Source: a virus. Taken from it: a stretch of 64,000 nt of DNA. Position 1 is the stretch's first letter; each line of letters starts with the position of its first letter. The stretch lies in IMG/VR virus record IMGVR_UViG_3300044681_000629, positions 1-64,000 of that record, one strand, 5' to 3'. A program made the position numbers and the translations under genes. Under the pieces are notes generated by a model. It was not told where the DNA came from, ran no database searches, and was given only the letters and a program-made list of their open reading frames with translations. Of the stretch, positions 6,648-14,211 are shown one piece after another.

Positions 6648-6878
6648 TCAACCCCATTTGTCCAGTTCGTTGCGGAAGTCTGCAACAACCTCATTTTCAA
6701 TAACTTCCAACAAACGGTCAACCTCTGGTCGAACGACACTAAGTGCGTCCATGACGTACCCCATGCGCTCCCCAGACATTTCCCCCTGCTCAATGAGGTC
6801 ACCCACAACGCGACTCAACGCCTTCTGGATTTCCCAAAGTTGTGAATAAGTAAGTGTTATCTGTGTTTTATGTGTCAT
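6648..6878 (-). CDS. Hypothetical small helical protein
   Basis: 76 residues from MTHKTQITLTYSQLWEIQK; an upstream in-frame ATG at 6926 would add 16 residues but looks non-coding. Two helices are likely (LWEIQKALSRVVGDLIEQ and RPEVDRLLEVIENEVVADFRN, interrupted). No family. It is the first gene downstream of cassette 2 on the leftward strand. Confidence 0.52.
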   Translation of the reverse strand: MTHKTQITLTYSQLWEIQKALSRVVGDLIEQGEMSGERMGYVMDALSVVRPEVDRLLEVIENEVVADFRNELDKWG

Positions 6879-6967
6879 GTCAGGATTACGCACGGATCGG
6901 CTGCCGGTGTGACCAGATTTTCGCATTTTTTCGACTTTTTGGGATCCCTGGCGGCCCGCTGCAGCGG

Positions 6968-7047
6968 CTTTCCGCCACCGTCGGACTTATCTGACCCCCA
7001 GATGGCCCCATTCTGGGAGTCCCGCCAGATGCCAGAGCATCGGGACT
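6968..7047. repeat. Regulatory cassette 2
   Basis: CTTTCCGCCACCGT (6968-6981), then AGTCCCG (7018-7024) and CGGGACT (7041-7047) as an inverted pair with a 16-nt gap. A GC-rich palindrome (CCGCTGCAGCGG) lies just left of the 14-mer. The cassette separates a leftward gene from the divergent SOS-type gene at 7110. Confidence 0.7.
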
Positions 7048-7076
7048 GTCGACAAACTTTCCGGGGTTGGTGCTGG

Positions 7077-7105
7077 CGAACAGGTGTTCGGCGAACTAGT
7101 GTTCG
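7077..7105 (+). promoter_or_regulatory. Tandem LexA (SOS) boxes
   Basis: CGAACAGGTGTTCG (7077-7090) and CGAACTAGTGTTCG (7092-7105) both match the Gram-positive/actinobacterial LexA consensus CGAAC-N4-GTTCG exactly and sit 15 bp apart. The second box contains TAGTGT, a plausible -10, ending 7 nt before the ATG at 7110. LexA binding would therefore block a leaderless start. The same 14-mer as box 1 recurs at 21397-21410. Confidence 0.88.
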
Positions 7106-7109
7106 GGGT

Positions 7110-7484
7110 ATGACCATTACACGAGATGAAAGGTGGCAGGAGCATTTCGATGCCCTGCACCAATACACAAACAGAACGGGCAACGCCCTCGTCCCAACAA
7201 CTCACGTTGAGATTTACAATGGCAAGAACATTGCTCTCGGCGCGTGGGTTGCATACAACCGTCAGCGTCAGCGTGCTGGCACTCTCCCCGTTGAGCGTGT
7301 CAATGCACTCGGCGGCCTGAGCGGTTGGAAGTGGGAGAAGCAGCAACCTGGACGACGCTACGACAAGAGTCGTGACGAAGTAATCATCAAGGCATACACG
7401 AACGGTACATCGGCGAAGGATCTCGCCAAACAGTACGGTTTGTCTCGTCAACGAGTTCACCAGATCGTCAGGAACAAGGCCTGA
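7110..7484 (+). CDS. Helicase-associated domain plus HTH DNA-binding protein, SOS-controlled
   Basis: 124 residues. Residues 7-75 (RWQEHFDALHQYTNRTGNA, LGAWVAYNRQRQRAGTL, RVNALGGLSGWKWE) match the helicase-associated domain, a three-helix DNA-binding module. Residues 88-122 (DEVIIKAYTNGTSAKDLAKQ, YGLSRQRVHQIV) form a helix-turn-helix. The ATG follows the tandem LexA boxes by 4 bp with no clear SD, so expression is probably induced by DNA damage. It may act as a transcription switch. Confidence 0.78.
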   Translation: MTITRDERWQEHFDALHQYTNRTGNALVPTTHVEIYNGKNIALGAWVAYNRQRQRAGTLPVERVNALGGLSGWKWEKQQPGRRYDKSRDEVIIKAYTNGTSAKDLAKQYGLSRQRVHQIVRNKA

Positions 7485-7485
7485 T

Positions 7486-7863
7486 TTGGAAGACAAACAA
7501 TCGTGGAAACGTGGTGAATCCGGCGACAAGGGAAACAGATTTCGTGTTCCCAAAGTTGTTGACGAAGAAACTCCGAGCGATGATTTCGGAGACTTCTTCG
7601 ATGGCTACGAAGACCTCACAGAACTCGCTGAGTTCAACGAGAAGTGGGATAAGTACCACAGTAGGAGTCGCATGACAAAGTTCTTCACCGCATTGTTTGG
7701 TTTTGTTTCTGTCGTAAGTGTTTACGCAGTAGCGTTTTTCTTCGGCCTCACCGCGCTCGGTGTTGAATCATTTGAGTACCGTGACGCAGTAATCGTCTCT
7801 GCGTGTTTCGTGTTTATCCGTGTCGTTGATACGGCGATCACGCAGCAGGTGAAGAGTCGATAG
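7486..7863 (+). CDS. Two-TM membrane protein in the SOS operon
   Basis: 125 residues from a TTG start 1 nt after the preceding stop (AACAAGG upstream). An acidic soluble N-terminus (about 60 residues) is followed by two hydrophobic segments, about 66-90 (FFTALFGFVSVVSVYAVAFF) and 98-118. No signal peptide or known domain. Its position in a damage-induced pair could fit a holin-like or membrane-effector role, but nothing in the sequence proves it. Confidence 0.6.
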   Translation: MEDKQSWKRGESGDKGNRFRVPKVVDEETPSDDFGDFFDGYEDLTELAEFNEKWDKYHSRSRMTKFFTALFGFVSVVSVYAVAFFFGLTALGVESFEYRDAVIVSACFVFIRVVDTAITQQVKSR

Positions 7864-7873
7864 AAACACCGAA

Positions 7874-7943
7874 GGGCGGGTGGTGCAAGGAGTCACCGAC
7901 CCGCCCCCGGCGGAGCGAACAAAGGGTGAAAGGAGAAAGCCCC
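7874..7943 (+). terminator. Hairpins and 19-bp repeat at a convergent junction
   Basis: GGGCGGGT-GGTG pairs with CACC-g-ACCCGCCC (7874-7906), a strong hairpin without a T-run. It is followed by GGTGAAAGGAGAAAGCCCC (7925-7943), repeated exactly at 24837-24855, which forms a small stem with CTTTC downstream. Both copies lie between a rightward small membrane-protein gene and a leftward gene. Confidence 0.45.
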
Positions 7944-8003
7944 TTTCGCTCTAGCAGACAGAATAACACATAATGTCATGTCATTCTGAAAGCAGGTTGG
8001 GGA

Positions 8004-9512
8004 TTATCCCCCCAACCTCTTTCCGTTGAGATTCTCGTAGGTTTGTTTCCACGGAGTCGGATACCAACGCTTCGGTGTCTTGCCCAACTTGAGTTCCTTC
8101 AAGACCTCAATGCCCTTGTCAACCGTTGGTGCGAGAAACACCTTGCCTTTGAGTGCTTCCTTTATGCAATCCATCGCAAGTATGTCGTGGTATCCACCCC
8201 ACGCGCCACCGTTGCCGAGACCATGCACCTGACCGTCAGTAATCCAAACGACAGGAGTGGTTGAACGCTTGCGTTGCTTCAATGCCCAACGGATTGCTTC
8301 TCCGTCAACACCGTTGCCGCCGTTCCTCTCAGGAAGTTTGTCAACCATCTTCCCGTTCTCTGCGAGTACGAGAAGGTTGTCCTTCTTGTTGTCTCGGTCT
8401 GCCGAGTAGACCGCAACCGTGCAACCAGGTGCGTTCTCGGTGATTTCAAGAATCTGCTTACTGTGCAGACTCATTGAACCTGAACCGTCAATCAGAACGA
8501 CCCCACCATTGCCCTTCTTCATCGTGTCAAACACACGACGCTGAGGATCGACGAGTGCGTTACCGATACGACGAGGGTTACGTCCCATCGCAGACGCAAT
8601 ACGCTTGCGTCCGAGACCACCCTTCGCACGACGAGTCATCGGAAGGTGCTTCACCTTGAGTTCACCCCAAGTGGGGACGACACCATTGCGACCACGAGGG
8701 TCTGCAGGGTTGATCTTTGACAAGTCAACAGGTGGTTTCTTTTCGTCGTTCGCCTTGTTGTTGGTCGCACGATTTTCCGGATTTCCCTGATTCTTGTCTT
8801 CCTTCTCGCCTTCGTTCGGTGCGCCGTTGCCGTTCTCACCGTCTTGTGCGTCGTCTTCTTCTTGCTGGATACTTGCAAGTCGGTCAATCCACTCTGCGAT
8901 TCGTTCCGTGTGCGCGAAACCGAAAGGTGCGAGACCCGTGCGTGGATCGACTTCAGTTGAACCGAGGTCGCCACGCTTGTATGCCTTCACCATTTCTTTC
9001 TCAACACGCTTGGTGATGTCTTTGAGACTCTGACCCCACGCACGATTCACTCGTCGTACACCCGTGAGGAAGTCCTTGCCGCCACCACAGTATGAGTATC
9101 CAACCGCCGTGTAGACCAACGACGCCCAATCGCCACGTTCCGCAAGAAGTGTTCCCGAAGTGAGTTCCGACCCGTCGCTGAGAACGCTGGTGTCGAATCC
9201 TGCCTTCTTGACCAGGAAGTTCACTCGTACTTCTTCAACGACTCGCAACGCTTGCTCGGTCGCAATCTTTCGGTCAATCCACTTCCCGAAGTCTTCTGCA
9301 GGTGACACTCGTGCGTGCATCATTTCGTGCGCACGGATAACGCGGTCAATCTGCTCGTCTGCCACGGGAACGACCATGTGTCGTCCAACGATGTCGGTCA
9401 TTGGTTTGCCACGCACCGGTTTGCAGGTGTCAATGCGCCAACCGCCATCTTCGTTCTGTCGATCTTTGCGCCCCAACATTTCTGGAAGGGGACGGATTTC
9501 TGTCTTGTTCAT
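8004..9512 (-). CDS. VWA-domain protein with HExxH metallopeptidase-like N-terminus
   Basis: 502 residues. HEMMH at 62-66 within RAHEMMHARVSP is a zincin-like motif. A long acidic, low-complexity linker (about 220-270) leads to a von Willebrand A domain with the MIDAS start VVLIDGSGSMS and a later WITDG. This is the layout of DUF2201/CobT-type VWA partners of MoxR ATPases. The cognate AAA+ gene is immediately downstream on the same strand. Such pairs remodel or activate protein complexes, often with metal-centre chemistry. The phage target is unknown. Confidence 0.82.
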   Translation of the reverse strand: MNKTEIRPLPEMLGRKDRQNEDGGWRIDTCKPVRGKPMTDIVGRHMVVPVADEQIDRVIRAHEMMHARVSPAEDFGKWIDRKIATEQALRVVEEVRVNFLVKKAGFDTSVLSDGSELTSGTLLAERGDWASLVYTAVGYSYCGGGKDFLTGVRRVNRAWGQSLKDITKRVEKEMVKAYKRGDLGSTEVDPRTGLAPFGFAHTERIAEWIDRLASIQQEEDDAQDGENGNGAPNEGEKEDKNQGNPENRATNNKANDEKKPPVDLSKINPADPRGRNGVVPTWGELKVKHLPMTRRAKGGLGRKRIASAMGRNPRRIGNALVDPQRRVFDTMKKGNGGVVLIDGSGSMSLHSKQILEITENAPGCTVAVYSADRDNKKDNLLVLAENGKMVDKLPERNGGNGVDGEAIRWALKQRKRSTTPVVWITDGQVHGLGNGGAWGGYHDILAMDCIKEALKGKVFLAPTVDKGIEVLKELKLGKTPKRWYPTPWKQTYENLNGKRLGG

Positions 9513-9611
9513 GTTTCTCCTATTTGTTTATGGTTTAGTTTCGGGCCACTTGCTTATGGCGGCCCTATTGACACCCCCACCTTACGGCAGGGGTGTCATG
9601 GGGTTATTCGG

Positions 9612-10355
9612 TCAGACCGCAACCTTGTTGATTGCGATTGCGTCCAAGAACGCTTGTGCTTGCGCACCGAAGATGAGTCGTGCTGACTCTTCGTCGCCCA
9701 TGCTTGAACGGAGTTTGTCAAACGCATAGAACGTGCGGAGAGAGATTCGTCGCTCGCCTGCGTCTGCCATGCGAACCGCATAAGGTCGCAAGTCTCCTGA
9801 CAACATTGCCAACGCGTCAGGGTGAGGTTGGTTGACTCGGATTGCCACGGGGAATCGATCACGCAACGCCTCGGGGAGTTCGTCCATGTTCTCAATGTTC
9901 GTGGTCATCACGACGCTGAATCCGTCCTGAGGACGCACCACACGACCGTTGTCGGGGTGCTCCCACTTCGCCGAGTCATGTGAGTCGGTCATTGCCAAGA
10001 GGGTTGCGAAGACATCGCCACCTGCCTTGTCAATCTCGTCAACTACGAGACGACCACCACGGAGTCCGTCGCCCTGCCATGCCTTGACCGCAGAACCTTC
10101 GTGCCACGACCAACCGCCGTTGCCGTTCATCTTGTAGTGACCGACGACATCTGCGTTCGTCATGTCTTCGGTGCAGATGAGTCGCCATGCTCCTGCGTTG
10201 ACATCACCGTAGTTGAGACCTGCGAAGGTCTTTCCGGTTCCTGGAGGTCCGAACAGAATGAGTCTGTCGATCCCTGCGTTGAGTGCGTTCTCAACGTCCT
10301 TCCAACATTGCGGAAGGTCTTGACGAACCTCTCGCTGGTTTGCTTGCTGTGCCAT
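9612..10355 (-). CDS. MoxR-like AAA+ ATPase
   Basis: 247 residues from ATG 10355 (GGAAGGAG upstream; an ATG 18 nt earlier is less well placed). Walker A GPPGTGKT at 36-43, Walker B RLVVDEIDKAG, sensor 1 MTTN, and EALRDRF for the arginine-finger region define a MoxR/CobS-type AAA+ core. It is paired with the VWA protein at 8004-9512. The two probably form a chaperone complex in which the ATPase hexamer works on a VWA-bound client. Confidence 0.92.
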   Translation of the reverse strand: MAQQANQREVRQDLPQCWKDVENALNAGIDRLILFGPPGTGKTFAGLNYGDVNAGAWRLICTEDMTNADVVGHYKMNGNGGWSWHEGSAVKAWQGDGLRGGRLVVDEIDKAGGDVFATLLAMTDSHDSAKWEHPDNGRVVRPQDGFSVVMTTNIENMDELPEALRDRFPVAIRVNQPHPDALAMLSGDLRPYAVRMADAGERRISLRTFYAFDKLRSSMGDEESARLIFGAQAQAFLDAIAINKVAV

Positions 10356-10413
10356 TTTATTTCTCCTTCCCACTCTGCTGGTGGGTCTAGTTGGTTTACT
10401 TGCTTACCCCATC

Positions 10414-10436
10414 ATTGTATGTTGGGGGTGTAACAC
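10414..10436 (-). promoter_or_regulatory. GTGTTACAC-type promoter for the MoxR gene
   Basis: Palindrome at 10428-10436 and, 17 bp on, TACAAT (rc at 10414-10419) on the bottom strand. A leader with AAGTAAACC and GGAAGGAG follows. Confidence 0.62.
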
Positions 10437-10489
10437 GGTTTATTGTGTTGGTTGTGGGGGTGGTTGCCCACCCCCGACTCCCACTTCTA

Positions 10490-10897
10490 TTACGCAACCT
10501 TCGTTGCTTTGTGTGACTCTGCCACTTCGTTGCTGACATCGTAGACACGCACCGCTTCAACGAGTGTGTAGGTCGTGATCGCTTCTGCGATGTCACTCTT
10601 GATGTCGCCGAGTTCAACCGCCGACTTGAACTTCTTGGAGTCCACTTCAACCTTCGTGACCTTCTTGAAGAGTTTGTCCGAGACGAGACCCTTCAATGCG
10701 TCAACCGAGAACTTTGCGCGCTCGCTCTTGACGACCATGACCTTCTGACCTTCAACGATGTTGAAGTCAACGCCGTTCTGTGCGAACGACTCCTTCATGA
10801 TTACTTCTGCTTGCGCCAACGCTTGCTGCGCCACTTCGACCGCTTGACGTGCCGAAAGGTACTGCTTGGTTGCTTCGCTGATTCTTGCCTTTGCCAT
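10490..10897 (-). CDS. Hypothetical helical protein of the MoxR-VWA locus
   Basis: 135 residues. The N-terminal 45 are a probable coiled coil rich in Ala and Gln (LSARQAVEVAQQALAQAE). A strand-rich part (NIVEGQKVMVVKSERAKFSV) and a Lys-rich middle follow. No family recognised. It has AAGGAG and precedes the MoxR gene in the same direction, so it may be a client or adaptor of the pair. Confidence 0.6.
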   Translation of the reverse strand: MAKARISEATKQYLSARQAVEVAQQALAQAEVIMKESFAQNGVDFNIVEGQKVMVVKSERAKFSVDALKGLVSDKLFKKVTKVEVDSKKFKSAVELGDIKSDIAEAITTYTLVEAVRVYDVSNEVAESHKATKVA

Positions 10898-10955
10898 TTC
10901 ATTGCTCCTTGTTGTTGTTTGGTTTACTTGCTTGCCCCATCAGTATTGCTCAGGG

Positions 10956-11072
10956 GTGTTACACGGTTTATCTGCTGTCTTTCACTTTATCGGAGAGTTT
11001 GATAGAAGTCAACTATCTTTTTAGAAACTTCCCGACTTGCTTGACGACCATCTTAGGGAAGGGGTGTTACAC
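10956..11072 (-). promoter_or_regulatory. Two GTGTTACAC operator-promoters in tandem
   Basis: GTGTTACAC occurs at 10956-10964 and 11064-11072, both reading leftward toward 10490-10897. The outer copy has TAAGAT (rc 11050-11055) 17 bp from the palindrome start. The inner has AATACT at the same offset. No gene lies between them. Confidence 0.58.
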
Positions 11073-11151
11073 GGTTTCCGGAGTGACCGATCCAAGATTT
11101 GGATTGAGTCCAAACTTTGATTTAGCACTAAACCGTCTGGCCCTGGGGCCG

Positions 11152-11241
11152 CTTTCCGCCACCGTAGGACTTCGGGATCGACACATCGGCCTCGGCGCGC
11201 CGCTCCCCTGGAGTCCCGACACTCCGCATCACAGCGGGACT
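11152..11241. repeat. Regulatory cassette 3
   Basis: CTTTCCGCCACCGT (11152-11165), AGTCCCG (11212-11218) and CGGGACT (11235-11241) with a 16-nt gap. It lies between the end of gene 11248-11445 and the promoters of the MoxR-VWA locus. Confidence 0.72.
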
Positions 11242-11247
11242 GCCGGA

Positions 11248-11445
11248 TTAGAACAAAGAATCTTGGTTGATGTATTTGGGGGAGTCAATGCACATTTTGT
11301 GCGCCCACCCCAAAGCAGCCGATGGATTTCGGACATTTCCCGTGTATTTACCAGACTTGTAGTCCACCCACCCGACGACCTTTGCGACAGTCGCCATAAC
11401 TTCGGTGTCCAAGTCCTCGTTGCAGAGCGAGCATTGAACCTTCAT
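11248..11445 (-). CDS. Small Cys protein (zinc-binding?)
   Basis: 65 residues: CSLCNE at 5-10, a later HKMC, and otherwise neutral sequence (GWVDYKSGKYTGN). The C-x2-C plus H-x2-C spacing suggests one zinc site. Last gene of the leftward unit upstream of cassette 3. Confidence 0.58.
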   Translation of the reverse strand: MKVQCSLCNEDLDTEVMATVAKVVGWVDYKSGKYTGNVRNPSAALGWAHKMCIDSPKYINQDSLF

Positions 11446-11455
11446 GCCCGTGAGT

Positions 11456-11617
11456 CTAACCGCCGATCGGTTCGGTTTCCGCCTCGCACATCATCAGGTG
11501 AAGTCTGATGTCCAGAAGAAGGTCGGTCATCTCTGACGACGACACAAGGTCACGGCCAGAGATGGTGGTAATCGCTTTGTCCAGAAGTTCTGTTGCGTTC
11601 TTGATGTGGTCAGTCAT
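11456..11617 (-). CDS. Hypothetical 53-aa helical protein
   Basis: Short gene: ATG 11617 preceded by GGAG, stop TAG at 11456. It encodes MTDHIKNATELLDKAITTIS then a second helix (EMTDLLLDIRLHLMMCEAE). The tight packing between two genes on the same strand and the good ribosome-binding site support it. Function unknown. Confidence 0.6.
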   Translation of the reverse strand: MTDHIKNATELLDKAITTISGRDLVSSSEMTDLLLDIRLHLMMCEAETEPIGG

Positions 11618-11620
11618 CTG

Positions 11621-11800
11621 TTACTCCGCTATTGGTAGATAGTTTACCGCATAATCGACAACGTGTCGCCTACAAACGATGTGTTCGTTGTAAACAGATA
11701 ACGCTGTTGTGCAACCGTGCCATGCGCAACGACGAATACCGTCGCTGTCGATTACCGGGATAAGTTCCTCGTTCATTACAGATTTAGGTGTTTTGCTCAT
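11621..11800 (-). CDS. Small zinc-finger-like protein, 59 aa
   Basis: The ATG overlaps the upstream stop (ATGA) and the TAA ends 3 nt before the next start. The sequence has C25AWHGC30 and C43RRH46, a compact C2-CH zinc site. A similar-sized zinc protein is encoded at 19214-19393. Role unknown. Confidence 0.62.
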   Translation of the reverse strand: MSKTPKSVMNEELIPVIDSDGIRRCAWHGCTTALSVYNEHIVCRRHVVDYAVNYLPIAE

Positions 11801-11979
11801 TGAAGTTCCTTATCTTTTATCTCTTGGTCTAGTTTGTTTATGAGAACGATGAGTTGTCGTTCCGAAATCACACTCACCAACGCCCCTGCTAGGAACTCGG
11901 TGGAGTTGTCACCCCACAAACGCTTAGACAGTTCCGTGAGTGTATGCGCCGTGTATTTGAGTTCTACTTCCCTAATCAT
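11797..11979 (-). CDS. Hypothetical small protein (MIREVEL start)
   Basis: 60 residues from ATG 11979, supported by AAGGA and an ATGA overlap with the upstream gene. It begins MIREVELKYT, and gene 14603-14827 begins MIREVELTTK, so the two may be related or share a conserved translation start. Helical C-terminus (ERQLIVLINKLDQEIKD). Confidence 0.58.
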   Translation of the reverse strand: MIREVELKYTAHTLTELSKRLWGDNSTEFLAGALVSVISERQLIVLINKLDQEIKDKELQ

Positions 11980-12428
11980 GAGATGTCCTTCCATTTGTTG
12001 TTGTCTTCAATGATTTCTGCTGCGCCGAGAACCATGCCATCAAGGTCAAAGTCCACGCAGTCCAACCAACCGTCGGTGATGCCGTCACCGTATGCGTAAA
12101 GATCGAACCATGCGTTGTTTATCCACTCAATGCGCCCTGCCTCGTCTGCTTCACGCAACTTCTCGTCGGTGTCAATGCCCGCCTGCATGAGACGGTCACA
12201 GTAACGAATCACCTCAGGGTGTTCGCCACGTTCACGCGCTTCTTTGCTTTCCCAGAGGTTGAGACGCATTTCGCCGTCACAGAACACTCGGATTTCACGG
12301 TCACCCATCGTCACACTTGCGATGTGCTGATGTGCGTTTGCGTCCCAAACATAGAACGCAGGGTCTTGCCGGAGTTTCCGATCTTCGTCTGTTGCTTCGT
12401 ATGTGATTACTAAGTTTGGTGCAGTCAT
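11976..12428 (-). CDS. Hypothetical acidic protein
   Basis: 150 residues. It contains YVWDANAHQHIASV, DREIRVFCDGEMRLNLWES and a very acidic C-terminal half. No family recognised. It is preceded by the recurring leader GTAAACCTAAACC and AAAGGAG. Confidence 0.6.
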   Translation of the reverse strand: MTAPNLVITYEATDEDRKLRQDPAFYVWDANAHQHIASVTMGDREIRVFCDGEMRLNLWESKEARERGEHPEVIRYCDRLMQAGIDTDEKLREADEAGRIEWINNAWFDLYAYGDGITDGWLDCVDFDLDGMVLGAAEIIEDNNKWKDIS

Positions 12429-12470
12429 GTTTGCTCCTTTGGTTTAGGTTTACGGCAGGGTGTTCCCCTG

Positions 12471-12698
12471 CTATCCGTAGATGCGACGCATGAGTTCTCT
12501 GTTGATGATGTCGTCCTCAATGAGGTCACGTTCACCCTCAACGGGGATAATCCACTTTTCGCCGTCCCAGACGAACCCTTCGGGGAATCGTGCGAGTGTG
12601 GTGTCGCCGTCTATCTCAAACTCGATGGTTCCGCTGGAATCCATCGTCGCTTTTACAACGAAGTAATGTTCGTGCTTCTGTTCGGTGTCAATGCTCAT
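12471..12698 (-). CDS. Hypothetical protein
   Basis: 75 residues from MSIDTEQKHEHYF; the ATG overlaps the stop of 12695-12985. Beta-type segments (YFVVKATMDSSGTIEFEIDGD, EKWIIPVEG) interrupted by turns. No family. Confidence 0.55.
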   Translation of the reverse strand: MSIDTEQKHEHYFVVKATMDSSGTIEFEIDGDTTLARFPEGFVWDGEKWIIPVEGERDLIEDDIINRELMRRIYG

Positions 12699-12985
12699 TT
12701 GATTACCTCGTTGCCCATGTAGAAGTCTTGTTCTGCCTGACACTCATCAAGGTGCTTACCCTCGATTTCCATGTTCCACACCGCAACCGCATACACCAAC
12801 TCGTCAAACGACTCGTGGAACGGGTACTTGTCGCAGAATCCGTGATTCATGCCGATGTCTTCACGCTGAACGAACTCTTCTACTGCTCGCATCGCGTTCA
12901 ACATGTGCTGGACACGGACATGCAACTCAAAGAGTTGTGCTCGGGTCATCTGACCCTCTGCCGGTTTGTAGATTCTCTCACTCAT
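12695..12985 (-). CDS. Hypothetical helical protein
   Basis: 96 residues, mostly helix (MTRAQLFELHVRVQHMLNAM, SFDELVYAVAVWNMEIEG). Start set by AAAGGAG after the CTAAACC leader. No family recognised. Confidence 0.57.
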   Translation of the reverse strand: MSERIYKPAEGQMTRAQLFELHVRVQHMLNAMRAVEEFVQREDIGMNHGFCDKYPFHESFDELVYAVAVWNMEIEGKHLDECQAEQDFYMGNEVIK

Positions 12986-13017
12986 GTTTACTCCTTTGGT
13001 TTAGGTTTACGAATAAC

Positions 13018-13040
13018 AGATTAGTTGATGGGTGTTACAC
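13018..13040 (-). promoter_or_regulatory. GTGTTACAC-type promoter for 12695-12985
   Basis: Palindrome 13032-13040 and TAATCT (rc 13018-13023) 17 bp on. The next gene to the right (13035-13262) has a degenerate copy of the palindrome with the same TAATCT and leader at 13294-13299. Confidence 0.6.
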
Positions 13041-13262
13041 GGTTGCTTTGTTGTCTGCGATGGATACAACCGACCACTTGGGTTCGGTTAGGTCGTGGTT
13101 CTCGTCATAGAACCCGTCGTCGCCCCATTGAAGGTCACGAACCCAAAAGTGTTTCATGCCGAGGGTGGTTGCTGTGACGATGTAGTTCGTGGTTGTGCCA
13201 CGAAACTTACGACTGACGATGTCCCCATCTTTGAGGTTTAGTCGATCTTTCTCACTAATCAT
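13035..13262 (-). CDS. Hypothetical small beta-rich protein
   Basis: 75 residues: KDGDIVSRKFRGTTTNYIV, WVRDLQWGDDGFYDE, WSVVSIADN. It looks like a small SH3/OB-type barrel and is similar in style to DUF4314 proteins, but no signature is present. Confidence 0.55.
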   Translation of the reverse strand: MISEKDRLNLKDGDIVSRKFRGTTTNYIVTATTLGMKHFWVRDLQWGDDGFYDENHDLTEPKWSVVSIADNKATV

Positions 13263-13318
13263 GCTGTCTCCTTTGGTTTAGGTTTACGAATACAGATTAC
13301 AGAAGGGGTGCCGCAGGG

Positions 13319-14038
13319 TTACTTGACTGCCTTCTTGCGTCCGCAAACAATGTTCAGGGTTTCCACGAGTACCGCAAACCCCATCGCAAAGTAAATGTAA
13401 CCCTTTGAGATGTGCTGCCCGATACCGTCTGCTACCAACATCGTGCCGATGAGTAGAAGGAAACCGAGTGCGAGAATCTTGATGGTCGGGTGACGGTCAA
13501 TGAACTCGCCAACGAACGTGGACGCAACGACCATGACCGCTACGGACACGATGACTGCAAGAACCATCGTCGCTGTGTGGTCGGTCATACCTACTGCCGT
13601 GATAACGGAGTCAATGGAGAATACGATGTCCAACACCATGATTTGTACGATGACGCTGACAAGTGATGCGCTCACCGCACGAGACTTTCCGTGCGTCGAA
13701 GTGTCGCCCTCAATGCGCTCGTGAATCTCGTGTGTCGCTTTACCCAATAGGAACAGTCCGCCGATAATCATTACCAAGTCACGACCGCTGACACCGTGAT
13801 CAAACACGACGAACAGTTCTGTGGTGAGTGTGACTATCCAACTTGCGAAGAAGATGAGAATGATACGAGTTGCACCTGCGCCGATGAGTCCGACTTTGCG
13901 TGCGAACGACTGCTGACTTGCCGGGAGTTTTCCTGCAAGAAGTGAGATGAAGATTACATTGTCAAACCCGAGGATAATCTCCAACAGGGTCAATGTGAAT
14001 AGTGCGCTGATGAACGTTGGGTTGAGTATTGCGTCCAT
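13319..14038 (-). CDS. TerC-family integral membrane protein
   Basis: 239 residues with about seven hydrophobic segments. TerC motifs: LEIILGFDNVIFISLLAGKL near the N-terminus, and VLDIVFSIDSVITAVGM in the second half. The paired acidic residues in membrane helices (E..LGFDN and DIVFSIDS) are the family's metal-site signature. TerC/YkoY proteins export Mn(2+) and support metalation of secreted proteins in bacteria; tellurite resistance is the historical label. The copy is full-length and intact, an unusual cargo for a phage. Confidence 0.92.
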   Translation of the reverse strand: MDAILNPTFISALFTLTLLEIILGFDNVIFISLLAGKLPASQQSFARKVGLIGAGATRIILIFFASWIVTLTTELFVVFDHGVSGRDLVMIIGGLFLLGKATHEIHERIEGDTSTHGKSRAVSASLVSVIVQIMVLDIVFSIDSVITAVGMTDHTATMVLAVIVSVAVMVVASTFVGEFIDRHPTIKILALGFLLLIGTMLVADGIGQHISKGYIYFAMGFAVLVETLNIVCGRKKAVK

Positions 14039-14125
14039 TTGGTTTAGTTACTGCTCCTTGTTTAGTTGCTAGGTTTCTATTTATTACCTTTACTCTATCA
14101 ACCTTTCGGCTGACTTGCAACTATC

Positions 14126-14148
14126 ACCATAGGCAGGGGGTGTAACAC
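14126..14148 (-). promoter_or_regulatory. GTGTTACAC-type promoter for terC-like gene
   Basis: Palindrome 14140-14148, then CCCCCTGCC and TATGGT (rc 14126-14131) on the bottom strand. The leader is about 90 nt and carries CTAAAC repeats; AAGGAG lies 16 nt before the ATG. Confidence 0.6.
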
Positions 14149-14211
14149 GGTTTCTCGTGGCCCCGAAATCAAAAGTTCACTTTCTGGAACATTTCCAAAC
14201 TTCGCCCCTCG

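Noticed and set aside
7874-7906. Plain intrinsic terminator
   Set aside because: Very strong stem but no T-run follows, so it is listed only as a hairpin at a convergent junction.
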